A DNA stretch of 64,000 nucleotides. It comes from Pseudarthrobacter sp. Its GTDB lineage: Bacteria; Actinomycetota; Actinomycetes; Actinomycetales; Micrococcaceae. Both the position numbers and the translations under genes were made by a program. Where the stretch lies: contig JAPSJV010000004.1 in assembly GCA_031178005.1 (NCBI GenBank), forward strand, positions 62,001-126,000, in the 5' to 3' direction. Of this stretch, positions 8,378-17,329 are shown piece after piece. Under the pieces are notes generated by a model, which was not told the origin of the DNA, ran no database searches, and was given only the letters and a program-made list of their open reading frames with translations. Positions within the stretch are counted from its first letter, which is position 1; every line of letters begins with the position of its first letter.

Positions 8378-9660
8378 TTTCCAGCCTTAAGGTTGTGGTC
8401 GGCAGCGGTATCGGTCACATTCCGCCGTAGGTAGTCGTTGGAGAATTTTCCTTCTGGATCGAGTTCATGGATCAGCTCGTGGAAATCTGCGATTCGCCTG
8501 AACAGCGGCGCGATGACGGAATAGTCCATGGTGTGGGCCTTGCCCCAATGGGGGCGTGCCCGGAAGGGTGATAACGCTTCTTCGATCCGGGGAAGGAGTA
8601 ACTGCACGTCCGTTGGGATCTTCCGCCACGTGAAATGGATGCCAATAACGTCTTCCTGGTAAGCCGGGCTCAGCCAGAGTTCATCAGCGGCAATTGACCT
8701 TATTTCGCTGCCAATGAGGAGAGGATCGATTGCCTTTCCCAACTCACGAAGGGCTTTGAGAGCGGGTACAACGTCGGTGCGGGCGACAAAATACTCGCTT
8801 TGGATCTCTTCACCGTGGCTTGGTGCCAGGCCCATCTTGAAGTGCGGTAGTTGGTCATTCCACGGACCTGCCACACCATCATCCAAGGTATGGTTTTCTG
8901 CCAGTGCATCGGTGGGCGCGAGCGCTCGGGTGCCCCCGAAATACTCGTCAGGGAGGTGGCGGGGGACTCCGTCCCGCAGCCGTGATTTGAGGACCACACG
9001 ATTGATGGAATCCGTGCTCCACCGCGTGAAGATATTGACTGAGTACGCCCCGGACATTATCTCGTCGAAGTTTTCAAGAAGAACAGACCAGGAGATCGAC
9101 GAGTACCGGTTCTGTTGAATCTCATACGTCGGTTCGATGCGGAGTTCGAGTCTGCTGACGATCCCCAGGGCTCCGAGGGCCAACACCATTCCGTGGAACT
9201 TCTCACCATGTTCCACGGCCGAAAACCTGCGCAGCGCTCCATCGGCGCAGATCATTTCCATGGCTGTCACAGCTGTGGCCAGGTTGCCGTTGCCGTCACC
9301 GGAACCGTGAGTGCCGGTGGCACATGCTCCGCCAATCGAAATGTGCGGGAGGGAACCTAGGTTATGGAGCGCGTATCCGTGCGTTTGAAGGTATTGAGCC
9401 AGAATGCCGTACGGGACGGCCGAGCTTGCGCTCACACTGGAGCCATCCGGCGCTATCCGCAGATCGTAATCGAGGTCCCTCAGGCTCAATAAGGTGCCCT
9501 CGGTGTCCGCGATTCCATTGAAGGAATGCCGGGTGCCCAATGCCCGGACTTTGGATGACCCGGCTACGAACGCCGAAGCCTCGGTTATGGTCCGGGGGTA
9601 GGCGATACGTTCGGCTTCGAACCGGTAGTTGCCGGCCCAGTTGTACTTGTCTTCGTGCAT
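8374..9660 (-). CDS. Alditol oxidase (AldO-like FAD enzyme)
   Basis: FAD-dependent oxidase of the vanillyl-alcohol-oxidase fold that oxidises the terminal carbon of alditols with oxygen. The order of motifs matches Streptomyces AldO: NWAGNYRFEAER at the N-terminus, ALGTRHSFNGIADT where His45 is the likely covalent FAD link, LGSLPHISIGGACATGTHGS for FAD binding, then QSEYFVAR, EIRSIAADELWLSPAY and RPHWGKAH in the substrate domain. 428 aa against about 418. It is coupled to the sulfatase by a 4-nt overlap and lies 68 nt after the permease gene. Xylitol/sorbitol oxidase is the same family, so the exact polyol is open. Confidence 0.92.
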   Translation of the reverse strand: MHEDKYNWAGNYRFEAERIAYPRTITEASAFVAGSSKVRALGTRHSFNGIADTEGTLLSLRDLDYDLRIAPDGSSVSASSAVPYGILAQYLQTHGYALHNLGSLPHISIGGACATGTHGSGDGNGNLATAVTAMEMICADGALRRFSAVEHGEKFHGMVLALGALGIVSRLELRIEPTYEIQQNRYSSISWSVLLENFDEIMSGAYSVNIFTRWSTDSINRVVLKSRLRDGVPRHLPDEYFGGTRALAPTDALAENHTLDDGVAGPWNDQLPHFKMGLAPSHGEEIQSEYFVARTDVVPALKALRELGKAIDPLLIGSEIRSIAADELWLSPAYQEDVIGIHFTWRKIPTDVQLLLPRIEEALSPFRARPHWGKAHTMDYSVIAPLFRRIADFHELIHELDPEGKFSNDYLRRNVTDTAADHNLKAGK

Positions 9661-9728
9661 GACAATCTAGATCTTTCTACTCATACAGGGCGCGGAGTTT
9701 GTCCCGCGAAGCGATACCACCGGCCGTA

Positions 9729-10571
9729 CTACTTGACGGCGCCGCCTGTCAGCCCGCGGACCAGCCATTTCTGCGCGGCGACGGCAAGGATGAGGGCTGG
9801 AAGGGAGATGAGCGTGCTGGCCGCCATAAGACCCCCATAGTCGCTTTGCCCCTCGCCGATAAAACTGAAGGCAATGGCAGGGAGCGGGATTGTGTCCGAA
9901 TTGGCTAGGGCGAGCGCAAACAGGAAATAGTTCCAGGAGAAGATAAAGGACAGGATCACGGAGACTGCCAGGCCCGGCGCAACCAGTGGCAACGCGATCT
10001 GCCGGAAGCGCCGTAGAACGTTGGCGCCGTCCACCATTGCTGATTCTTCGATACTCTCCGGAACCGCCTCAAAGTAAGGAACAAGAAGCCAGACGCATAG
10101 CGGGAGAGTCACGATCACGTGGGCCAAAATCAGCAACGCATAGTTCAGGGCTGTGTTGCTGGGAGCCCCCAGAGACACAGACAGGACGAAGATTGGCAGG
10201 AGGAACATGATGCCAGGAGCCATGCGCGCCACCAGCATAAAAAATGCCAGGCTTCGCCATTTCCGGCGGACCACCACGTAGGCAGCAGGTGCCCCAATCA
10301 CGAGGCCGATCAGGGTGGACGCTCCGGCAATCAGCAGGCTATTGATGGTGTAGCGGAGGAAATTGAACTCGCTGAAGACCTTCTCAAAGTTATCCAGCGA
10401 CAACCCGGATCCCAGGTTGAACGGCGAACTGGAAATATCGATACTGTCCCGGAAAGCGGACCAGACCATAAAGACTATCGGCGAGAAAAAGACAAGAAGC
10501 GCGACGGCGTACCCCAGGTAAACGGGGACCAGACGCTTGCCTGTCATGACGCGGGCTGAATCAGTACTCAA
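9729..10571 (-). CDS. Carbohydrate ABC transporter permease, MalG type
   Basis: Second permease of the polyol/sugar importer, 280 aa with six expected membrane segments. The first is LVPVYLGYAVALLVFFSPIVFMV (split here by the N-terminal basic stretch). The ATPase-contact EAA loop reads ESIEESAMVDGANVLRRFR, followed by ALPLVAPGLAVS. Its start overlaps the upstream MalF-type stop by 11 nt. The next gene downstream is the alditol oxidase, which points to polyol uptake. Confidence 0.93.
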   Translation of the reverse strand: MSTDSARVMTGKRLVPVYLGYAVALLVFFSPIVFMVWSAFRDSIDISSSPFNLGSGLSLDNFEKVFSEFNFLRYTINSLLIAGASTLIGLVIGAPAAYVVVRRKWRSLAFFMLVARMAPGIMFLLPIFVLSVSLGAPSNTALNYALLILAHVIVTLPLCVWLLVPYFEAVPESIEESAMVDGANVLRRFRQIALPLVAPGLAVSVILSFIFSWNYFLFALALANSDTIPLPAIAFSFIGEGQSDYGGLMAASTLISLPALILAVAAQKWLVRGLTGGAVK

Positions 10572-11487
10572 TGGTGAACCTCCGGCGCGCAGCGGTGAAC
10601 AGTGCTGCCACGATGATCACAATGGCAAACAAGGTGATTTGAAGCGTGGCCGCATACCCTGGGTCCTGGTCGATGAACGCGGCGCGATATCCATAGACGT
10701 TCAGGGTGTTGGTGGAGTTGACGGGACCTCCCTGCGTCATCACGTAGACCGTGTCAAAGAAGCGGATCAGGTCCACTGTGCGCAGGAGCATGGCGACCGT
10801 CAGGACCGGCGCGAGCAAGGGGAGTCCGACGAAGATCGCCTTGCGCCAGCCCGTGGCGCCGTCGATGGCCGCGGCTTCGAAAGGCTCAGCAGGCAGTGAC
10901 CGAATCCCGGCGCCGATGATCAGTGCCATAAAGGGGGTCCACTGCCAGATATCGACAATGACGATGGCCCACGGGGCGATCTTCGGATCACCCAGCCACA
11001 CAACTGGATCAATGCCAATCGTGCCCAAAAGTGCATTGGCGATGCCCAAGCTGGGATCGAAAATCAGGAGCCACAACAGTCCAACTGCTACTGAGGCGAC
11101 AATCGCCGGCACGAGCATGGCAGCCTGAAAAATCTTCCTGCCCGGGACGTCGAGGCTCAGGAGATAACCCAGGCCCAATCCGAGAATGGTTTCCACGATG
11201 AGGCAGACCACGAAGAAAAACATGGTGATTCGCAAGGAATCCCAGAACAAGGCGTCGGAGAACAACTTCTCGAAGTTGGCGAGGCCGATGAAACCTCCGT
11301 TGGGCCTGCTGCTGGATCCGGCCAGGATGAAAGTCCAGATGATCGGGAGAGCCACCAGGACCAGTGAGATGACAATTGCGGGCAAAGCCAGGGGCCAGAC
11401 GCCTCTCGAAACGAATGGCATGGCTGATGATCGAACCGGCGGCGGCACCTTTGCAGGTGTCAGCCGGTTCTTGACGTCGGTGCTCAC
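10561..11487 (-). CDS. Carbohydrate ABC transporter permease, MalF type
   Basis: First permease of the same importer, 308 aa. The first membrane segment is near residues 28-55 (VWPLALPAIVISLVLVALPI). The EAA loop is visible as EPFEAAAIDGATGWRKAIFV. It overlaps the binding-protein stop by 4 nt (ATGA). No ATPase gene is present in the operon; a shared ATPase elsewhere is likely. Confidence 0.94.
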   Translation of the reverse strand: MSTDVKNRLTPAKVPPPVRSSAMPFVSRGVWPLALPAIVISLVLVALPIIWTFILAGSSSRPNGGFIGLANFEKLFSDALFWDSLRITMFFFVVCLIVETILGLGLGYLLSLDVPGRKIFQAAMLVPAIVASVAVGLLWLLIFDPSLGIANALLGTIGIDPVVWLGDPKIAPWAIVIVDIWQWTPFMALIIGAGIRSLPAEPFEAAAIDGATGWRKAIFVGLPLLAPVLTVAMLLRTVDLIRFFDTVYVMTQGGPVNSTNTLNVYGYRAAFIDQDPGYAATLQITLFAIVIIVAALFTAARRRFTIEY

Positions 11488-12779
11488 TTAGGTTCCACCA
11501 GCAACGGTTCCAGTCCGCTCTGGATAGCCTGCGCGGCCTCTTCAGGAGTGGATTGGCCGAGGATGGCTTGATCGACGCCGTCGCCAATGACCTTGCGCAT
11601 GGCCGGTGCCTTTGAACCTACCGGACCCACCTCAGTCTCGCCGTTTTCCAGGATGTACATAAGGGCGGCGCGCCAATCCGTCTGTGCCTTGGAGCGCAGC
11701 TTGGCTACGTAGTCGGCGTTTTCGAAGACAGAGGTACGCGGTGGTGCGATTCCGGCCAGTGCCATTTCAAGTTGGTGCTCCGGGTTGGTGACCCATTCGA
11801 CGAAGTCCCAAGCAGCATCGGTGTCCTTGGAGAACGGTGACACCGCCAAGCCCCAGGAAAGGATGGTTGGGGTGGAGCCTTCGGAACCGCCGGGAATGTT
11901 TGCTACTCCTACGTTCTCCGCAACTTTGGACTTCGCCGGGTCAGTGAGGACACTCAGCTCGCCCGTGGCTTCGAGTTCAATGGCGGCCGAACCGGCCGTG
12001 AACAGATTGTCCGATTCGTTGAAGGAGTAGTTGACGATCCCTGGCGGGCCGTAGTCCGCAGCGAGCGTGGCATATTGCTCAATCGCCTTTACGGCGCGGG
12101 GATCATCGAAGTTTGCTTTGCCATCTGATGTCCAGTCCAGGCCATCAGCGTGGAAGAAGGGACCAAAAGTGTATGCCAAGACGTCGGGGGCGCCGCGCAT
12201 GGTGATAGGGGTGACGTCAGGGTGATCTGTCTTCAGGGTCTTGACCGCGTCCATGAGTTCATCGATGGTTTCAGGAACCTGGAGGCCGCTCTGCTCGAAG
12301 AGATCTGTCCGGTAGTACATCACTGGGCCTTCGACGTTCAGCGGGATGGCTGTCGTTTCACCGTCGACTTTCATTCCGGCTATCGCTGCCGGCGCGAAAC
12401 CTTCCGCGTCATAGGAGGCATCAGCCCCGGCCAAGTGGGTATCGAGGGGTTCGTAGTAGCCGGACTGGCTGAACATGGCGCCCTCGCGCGATGGGATGGT
12501 CATGAAGACGTCCATGGCGTTGCTCTTGGACTGCAGGTTGAGCTGGATTTTATCCCGCATCTGCTGCTCGGAAAGGACTTGGATTGTCACGTCGGCCCCG
12601 GTAGCGGCCTCGTACTTGTTGGCGATTGCCTCCAGCGCTTTGCCCGTGGGGTTGGAATTCAGGATGACGTTTACAGTAGCCGGGCCGGACGGTTCGGTAC
12701 TGCTGCAACCAGCGATGGCGCCGGTACCTGCCAAGGAGAAAATTAGTGCGCCTGCAAGCAAATGACTTCGTTGTCTCAT
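11484..12779 (-). CDS. Sugar/polyol-binding lipoprotein of ABC importer
   Basis: Family 1 extracellular solute-binding protein, first gene of the operon. The signal peptide is MRQRSHLLAGALIFSLAGTG, followed by a lipobox-like AGCSS. 431 aa is typical. Conserved parts include NVEGPVMYYRTDLFEQSGLQ and WDFVEWVTNPEHQ. AGGAGCC precedes the ATG at the right distance. The promoter and twin operators lie at 12847-12877. With the alditol oxidase and sulfatase downstream, the ligand is probably an alditol or sulfated polyol; this is inference. Confidence 0.92.
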   Translation of the reverse strand: MRQRSHLLAGALIFSLAGTGAIAGCSSTEPSGPATVNVILNSNPTGKALEAIANKYEAATGADVTIQVLSEQQMRDKIQLNLQSKSNAMDVFMTIPSREGAMFSQSGYYEPLDTHLAGADASYDAEGFAPAAIAGMKVDGETTAIPLNVEGPVMYYRTDLFEQSGLQVPETIDELMDAVKTLKTDHPDVTPITMRGAPDVLAYTFGPFFHADGLDWTSDGKANFDDPRAVKAIEQYATLAADYGPPGIVNYSFNESDNLFTAGSAAIELEATGELSVLTDPAKSKVAENVGVANIPGGSEGSTPTILSWGLAVSPFSKDTDAAWDFVEWVTNPEHQLEMALAGIAPPRTSVFENADYVAKLRSKAQTDWRAALMYILENGETEVGPVGSKAPAMRKVIGDGVDQAILGQSTPEEAAQAIQSGLEPLLVEPK

Positions 12780-12846
12780 AGATGGCTCCTGCTAGGGCCG
12801 GCAACGTGTGGTGTTTCAGCTTGCCGGGCAACTTTTTGTATTTATG

Positions 12847-12877
12847 CTCATTTGAGATTATATAAAACTCATATGAG
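12847..12877 (-). promoter_or_regulatory. Promoter with paired SorC-type operators
   Basis: CTCATTTGAG (12847-12856) and the perfect palindrome CTCATATGAG (12868-12877) have centres 21 bp apart, two helical turns. Between them, on the minus strand, is TATAAT (12857-12862). One site covers the -35/-10 spacer and the other the transcription start, a layout expected for direct control of the leftward ABC/alditol operon. The SorC gene at 12990 is the natural binder. Confidence 0.75.
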
Positions 12878-12989
12878 CTAATTAAGTTTCGCGCAGCACT
12901 GAGATGAAGTCAAGGGTTGGTGACAAGGCATGGGGAAGCGAAGTTTGTCATGCCGTGTTGGATGGGGTGTAGAGCTTGTGTCTGCCGAC

Positions 12990-13979
12990 TCAGACTTGAT
13001 TAAGGATGGCGAGAGCCAAGGATTCGTCGGCCACCAGGGAGGTGAAGAGCCCTTCGCGTGCGGCGACAATTGTTTGCGAAGCCCGGTTGGTACCGAACGA
13101 CGTTGCCACTATCTCCGGAACTGCCCGGAGCTGATCAAGATCAATGCCGATGACGCGATCGTCAATGACATTGGGAATGATGTTCCCGTCTTTGCCGAAG
13201 AGCCGTCCGCTGATTTCACCTATGACGCCGGAGTCTGTGGCCAGCGCTTGTAGTTCAGGGCTGAGTGAATCGAAGACCAGCGATCCGCCGGCCCGCCACG
13301 CGCCTACGGACACCACCGCAACATCCAGCCGCTTGTACTGGTGGAGGACGGCAGCAATATCCGGCTGGAGCCGGAGCGACTGGGCTGTGCGGGCGTCAGG
13401 GACAACCAAGGGCGCGTATAGGACAAAGGCTTCGCCGTGGGAGATCTCGGCAACTCGACGAACAAGTTCGACGTTTCCTGATCCCGAGACCGCTCGGGCC
13501 AGGTGCCCTGACAGCTGGATCCAGGTACACGGCTGTAAGTGCTCAACTTGCTCAGCCATGGCCAACAGGGCTTGGCTCCAGGTGAGACCCACAGTGTTGC
13601 CGGGCCGAAGGAGGCTTTCGAGCAGGCGGGCAAGGGCGCTGCCGATGGCTTTGACGGTGTTTCCAGGGGCTGGCGAAACGACCACAACATTGCGCAGGTT
13701 GAGGGCTGCGCGCAGTTCTTCAGCCAGTTCAACATTGAGTCCGGCTGGGTCGACGACTTCGATGCGGACCAAGCCTGCTGATCTCGCCAAAGTGAGGAGC
13801 CGGGCAACCTGAAACCGACTGATCTCAAGGTCATTGGCAATGTGGACTTTTGATTGGTCGTCAAGAAAATACGCACGCGCCACTTTGGCGGCCAGTGCGA
13901 GCTCCGCCTCTTTTGACAGTGGTTCCGAGGCTTCGGAGTCCGCGCCCGGAGCGCGGGGGGGACGGCCGCGTCTCACCAT
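12990..13979 (-). CDS. SorC/DeoR-family sugar-binding transcriptional regulator
   Basis: Regulator of the adjacent polyol operon. The N-terminal helix-turn-helix is at about residues 35-80 (KVARAYFLDDQSKVHIANDL, EISRFQVARLLTLARSAGLV). The large C-terminal domain is the SorC phosphosugar-sensing fold with GNTVGLTWSQALLAMAEQ and SVGAWRAGGS. I start at the ATG at 13979 (MVRRGRPPRAPG), giving 329 aa, the usual length; the track ORF adds an unlikely 62 residues. AAAGGGG lies upstream. It is transcribed in the same direction as the operon, 210 bp upstream of it. The effector is probably a phosphorylated or free polyol. Confidence 0.92.
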   Translation of the reverse strand: MVRRGRPPRAPGADSEASEPLSKEAELALAAKVARAYFLDDQSKVHIANDLEISRFQVARLLTLARSAGLVRIEVVDPAGLNVELAEELRAALNLRNVVVVSPAPGNTVKAIGSALARLLESLLRPGNTVGLTWSQALLAMAEQVEHLQPCTWIQLSGHLARAVSGSGNVELVRRVAEISHGEAFVLYAPLVVPDARTAQSLRLQPDIAAVLHQYKRLDVAVVSVGAWRAGGSLVFDSLSPELQALATDSGVIGEISGRLFGKDGNIIPNVIDDRVIGIDLDQLRAVPEIVATSFGTNRASQTIVAAREGLFTSLVADESLALAILNQV

Positions 13980-14166
13980 GCCCAGACCCCTTTCGGACGT
14001 TCGATCTTCGGCCTCCAACGTTACATTAAGAGCTTGATACCCCTGCGCCCCGACCTGCGAGAACTGTTGCCAAAGTGACGCAAGAGGTCCACTCTGAAAG
14101 TGATCACGCCGTGGCCGGGGAGCCTGGGCACGGTTCCCCAGGTAACCGTGAGCTGTGGAGGTCAAG

Positions 14167-15657
14167 ATGAGTGCTACGTCTGATCAGGTCTTCGACGTCA
14201 CCCCCGACAAAAATCATGAACCCGCCCTGAAACGGGTCCTCGGCCCCAAGCTCCTGCTGCTGTTTATTGTGGGCGATATCCTGGGCGCCGGCGTGTATGC
14301 AGTCACAGGAACCATGGCCGGCACGGTGGGCGGCATCGTCTGGCTCCCGTTCCTGCTGGCGTTTGTGGTGGCAACGCTGACGGCGTTCTCCTACCTCGAG
14401 CTGGTGACCCAGTATCCGCAGGCGGCCGGAGCGGCACTGTATACGCACAAGGCCTTCGGCATCCACTTCGTCACGTTCCTGGTGGCGTTCGCCGTCGTCT
14501 GTTCAGGTATTACCAGCGCCTCCACCTCGGCGAACGTCCTGGCGCAGAACTTCTTCGGCGGACTCGAGATCAACGGCTGGATGGGGGAGGTGCAGCCTGG
14601 GGTGATTACCGCCGTCGCCATGGGATTTATGATCCTGCTGGCCGTGATCAACCTTCGCGGCGTAGGGGAGAGCGTGAAGTTCAACGTGGTCCTCACCATG
14701 GTGGAGGTGGTGGCGCTGTGCATCGTGATCGGCGTCGGGTTCTTTGTGATGGCACAAGGCACCGGCAACCCCGGTGAAATCTTCGTTTTCAACGACTCCC
14801 AGGACAAGGGCTTGTTCCTGGCCGTCACGGCCGCCACGTCCATCGCGTTCTTTGCCATGGTGGGCTTCGAGGATTCCGTGAACATGGTGGAGGAGACGAA
14901 GAATCCGGAGAAAATCTTCCCGCGGACCATGCTGACCGGCCTGGGAATCGCGGTGATCCTGTACATGCTGGTGGCCGTTTCGGTGGTGAGTGTCCTGTCG
15001 CCCACGGAGCTGGAGAACATCCGCGAGGCCGAAGGCGCGGCGCTCCTGGAAGTGGTGCATAAGGGCTCGCCGGACTTCCCGATCGACAGAATTTTCCCGT
15101 TCCTGGCCGTCTTCGCAGTGGCCAACACCGCGCTGATCAACATGCTGATGGCCAGCCGGCTGATTTACGGCATGGCCCGCCAGCACGTCCTGCCAACGGC
15201 GCTGGGAAAAGTCCTGCCAACCAGGCGCACGCCATGGGCCGGCATCCTGTTTTCCACCGTTCTGGCGCTGGGACTCATCTGGTACGTCAGCACCGACCCG
15301 AAGAGCAACATCGTCGCCAACCTGTCCGGCACCACGGCGTTCCTGCTCCTCTGTGTATTCACGGTGGTCAACGTGGCGTGTGTGGTCCTCCGGCGCAAGC
15401 GCGACCCCAACCGGAAAGTCTTCTTCACCTCGCCGGGCCAACTGCCGCTGCTGGCCGCCTTGCTCTGTGCTTTCCTTGCCGGCCCTTGGGTGGGACGCAA
15501 CCCGATCCAATACCAGGTGGCCGGCGGACTGATGGCCATCGGCGTGGTGCTCTGGTTCATCACCTGGCTGATCACCCGGCGCAATGCGGTTCCGGCCGAA
15601 CCCGTTGTTGAGCAGGACGCCGGCCGCGATGAGGACGTTCCGCCGCCGCCCCGCTGA
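14167..15657 (+). CDS. APC-family amino acid permease
   Basis: Secondary transporter for amino acids or amines, 496 aa from the ATG at 14167, which follows GGAGGTCAAG. About 12-14 membrane segments are expected; the first is KLLLLFIVGDILGAGVYAVT with the family's unwound GxG region. Helix 6 contains FFAMVGFEDSVNMVEETKNP, the usual APC signature. A charged tail ends EDVPPPPR. It stands alone between the SorC gene and a hydrolase. The substrate is not clear; cationic-amino-acid-like and GABA-like permeases are possible. Confidence 0.9.
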   Translation: MSATSDQVFDVTPDKNHEPALKRVLGPKLLLLFIVGDILGAGVYAVTGTMAGTVGGIVWLPFLLAFVVATLTAFSYLELVTQYPQAAGAALYTHKAFGIHFVTFLVAFAVVCSGITSASTSANVLAQNFFGGLEINGWMGEVQPGVITAVAMGFMILLAVINLRGVGESVKFNVVLTMVEVVALCIVIGVGFFVMAQGTGNPGEIFVFNDSQDKGLFLAVTAATSIAFFAMVGFEDSVNMVEETKNPEKIFPRTMLTGLGIAVILYMLVAVSVVSVLSPTELENIREAEGAALLEVVHKGSPDFPIDRIFPFLAVFAVANTALINMLMASRLIYGMARQHVLPTALGKVLPTRRTPWAGILFSTVLALGLIWYVSTDPKSNIVANLSGTTAFLLLCVFTVVNVACVVLRRKRDPNRKVFFTSPGQLPLLAALLCAFLAGPWVGRNPIQYQVAGGLMAIGVVLWFITWLITRRNAVPAEPVVEQDAGRDEDVPPPPR

Positions 15658-15776
15658 CGTTCCGCCGTCGCGCCCCCTGAGGCCGCCCCGGGCGCCGACC
15701 TGACCCAACGCACGACGGCGGTGCTGCCGCCGCCGGAGTGCGGACGGCCGGCGTCGTACGCTGATACCGTCAGGGC

Positions 15777-16577
15777 ATGCACTCGGTAACGCACGGCGAA
15801 GGCACGCCCCTGCTGATGATTCACGGATTCTGCGTCGACCACCGGCTTCTGCTCAGTCTTGAACCGGTCTTCGCTGCCAACGGGGGCTGGCAGCGGGTTT
15901 ACGTGGATCTGCCGGGGATGGGGCAGACGCCTGCGGGGCCGGATATTGACGGTTCCGAAGCTGTGGTGGCCGGGATCTCCGCCTTTATCAAAGAGACGTT
16001 CGGAACGCGGCCCTTCGCTGTTCTCGGCAACTCGTTTGGCGGCCTCCTGGCCCGCCGGGTGGTGAGTGACTTTGGTGAACAGGTCCTTGGGCTGGCCCTG
16101 ATTTGCCCAGTGGTATTTCCCAACCACGCAGACCGGGACGTGCCGGTGCGGACGGTGCTTCGCCGGGACCCGGCTGTCACCGAGTCCCTGGACCCGGAAG
16201 ACGCCAAGGACTACGGCGACATGGCCGTGGTTGAGTCACAGGAGAACTGGGAACTGTTCCGGGACCATGCGCTTCCCGGGTTGAGGGCTTTCGACCGCCG
16301 GGCAATCGGACGGATTGCCGCCCGCTATGCGTTGGACAGCCAGCCGGAATCAACGGAGTACCCGGGACCAACGCTCATCATTGCCGGCCGGCAGGATCAT
16401 GTGGTTGGCTACCAGGACACTTTCAAGCTCCTTGGGTATTACCCTCGCGCCACCATTTCCGTTCTGGACAGAGCAGGCCACAACGTTCACCTGGACCAGC
16501 CCGAGGTTGTGCGTTCCCTGTTGGACGACTGGCTGGACCGTATGTCCATGTCCCGGATCAGCGAGCTCAGCAGCTGA
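15777..16577 (+). CDS. Alpha/beta-fold hydrolase
   Basis: Soluble 266-aa hydrolase. The oxyanion region is LLMIHGFCVDH, the nucleophile elbow GNSFGG carries the catalytic Ser, the acid is in IIAGRQDHVVGY, and the His in DRAGHNVHLDQPE. That is a complete triad. No signal peptide. The substrate cannot be predicted. Single-gene unit, 119 bp after the APC permease gene. Confidence 0.88.
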   Translation: MHSVTHGEGTPLLMIHGFCVDHRLLLSLEPVFAANGGWQRVYVDLPGMGQTPAGPDIDGSEAVVAGISAFIKETFGTRPFAVLGNSFGGLLARRVVSDFGEQVLGLALICPVVFPNHADRDVPVRTVLRRDPAVTESLDPEDAKDYGDMAVVESQENWELFRDHALPGLRAFDRRAIGRIAARYALDSQPESTEYPGPTLIIAGRQDHVVGYQDTFKLLGYYPRATISVLDRAGHNVHLDQPEVVRSLLDDWLDRMSMSRISELSS

Positions 16578-16772
16578 CCTAAAGCTGCCGACGCGCGGCG
16601 AGGAATGAAGCCGCGCGATTTCCGGTCCATCCCAGTCCACCATCGCGGCCGCTGCACCGGGGTTCAGAGCGGCGGTGGCCTCAGCCATTGCTTCGAGCGA
16701 AGGCAACGCCGCCGCGGTGCCTTCGGCAACAATGCGCTCCGCCGTGCGGCTGAGTACTTCGTTCAGTTCCAT
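16578..16772 (-). pseudogene. Truncated short gene (5' fragment) of unknown function
   Basis: On the minus strand AGGAGAATGAC precedes an ATG at 16772 that opens MELNEVLSRTAERIVAEGTA, continuing about 60 codons with normal high-GC third positions. It then runs in frame into the antisense of the hydrolase gene and stops only at 16350, where the sequence no longer looks like protein. The start signal and codon use are gene-like, so I read this as the front end of a broken gene. I do not recognise the family. The gap 16578-16997 holds nothing else I can support. Confidence 0.35.
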
Positions 16773-16997
16773 GTCATTCTCCTGTTCGGTTCCGTACCTG
16801 AAGACTGCGCGGCAACCGTGTGAACCAGCGTGTGATGGAAACCGGAAAGTTCGACGGCGGCACCCGGGAATGTGCCGGGGGCACCTTTGGGAGCGGCCGG
16901 CCAGCAGAAGGATCGCGTCCCGCGGCGGTGGCAGCAACGGTGCTAGCATCTGAAGCTCTTGGCGGCAGCAAGCTGCACAGACGACTGGGGGACAAAG

Positions 16998-17156
16998 GTG
17001 TTTGAATTTGGAATCTTGGCAATTCTCTACTTTTTGGTGATGGCGGCCCTGGTGGGGCTCGCCGTTTACGCAGTGGTGCTGCTGATCATCTTCCTGCGGC
17101 TCCGCATCAAGGAGCTGAAGGCGGCCCAGCCACCTGCTCCGAACAACAGGGGGTAG
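16998..17156 (+). CDS. Small single-pass membrane protein
   Basis: A 52-aa product from a GTG at 16998 preceded by GGGGGAC. One long hydrophobic segment (about residues 5-33, with YFLVMAALVGLAVYAVVLLI) is followed by a basic tail RLRIKELKAAQPPAPNNRG. The track's longer version starts inside non-coding-looking sequence. Function unknown; the form resembles small membrane proteins common in Arthrobacter. Confidence 0.55.
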   Translation: MFEFGILAILYFLVMAALVGLAVYAVVLLIIFLRLRIKELKAAQPPAPNNRG

Positions 17157-17329
17157 CGTCCCGGAGGTTCGCCGCTGCTGCCGGATATTCCGCTCGACAG
17201 CTGCAGTTGCTCCGGGAATACACTGGCGGAATGGGTTCCATTGACGATTCCATAGCCGCCATGCCACGCGCAGATCCTGGTGAAGGCGGGAAAATCGTTG
17301 GAAGCATAAATCCTGAGGAAGGTGGCTCG

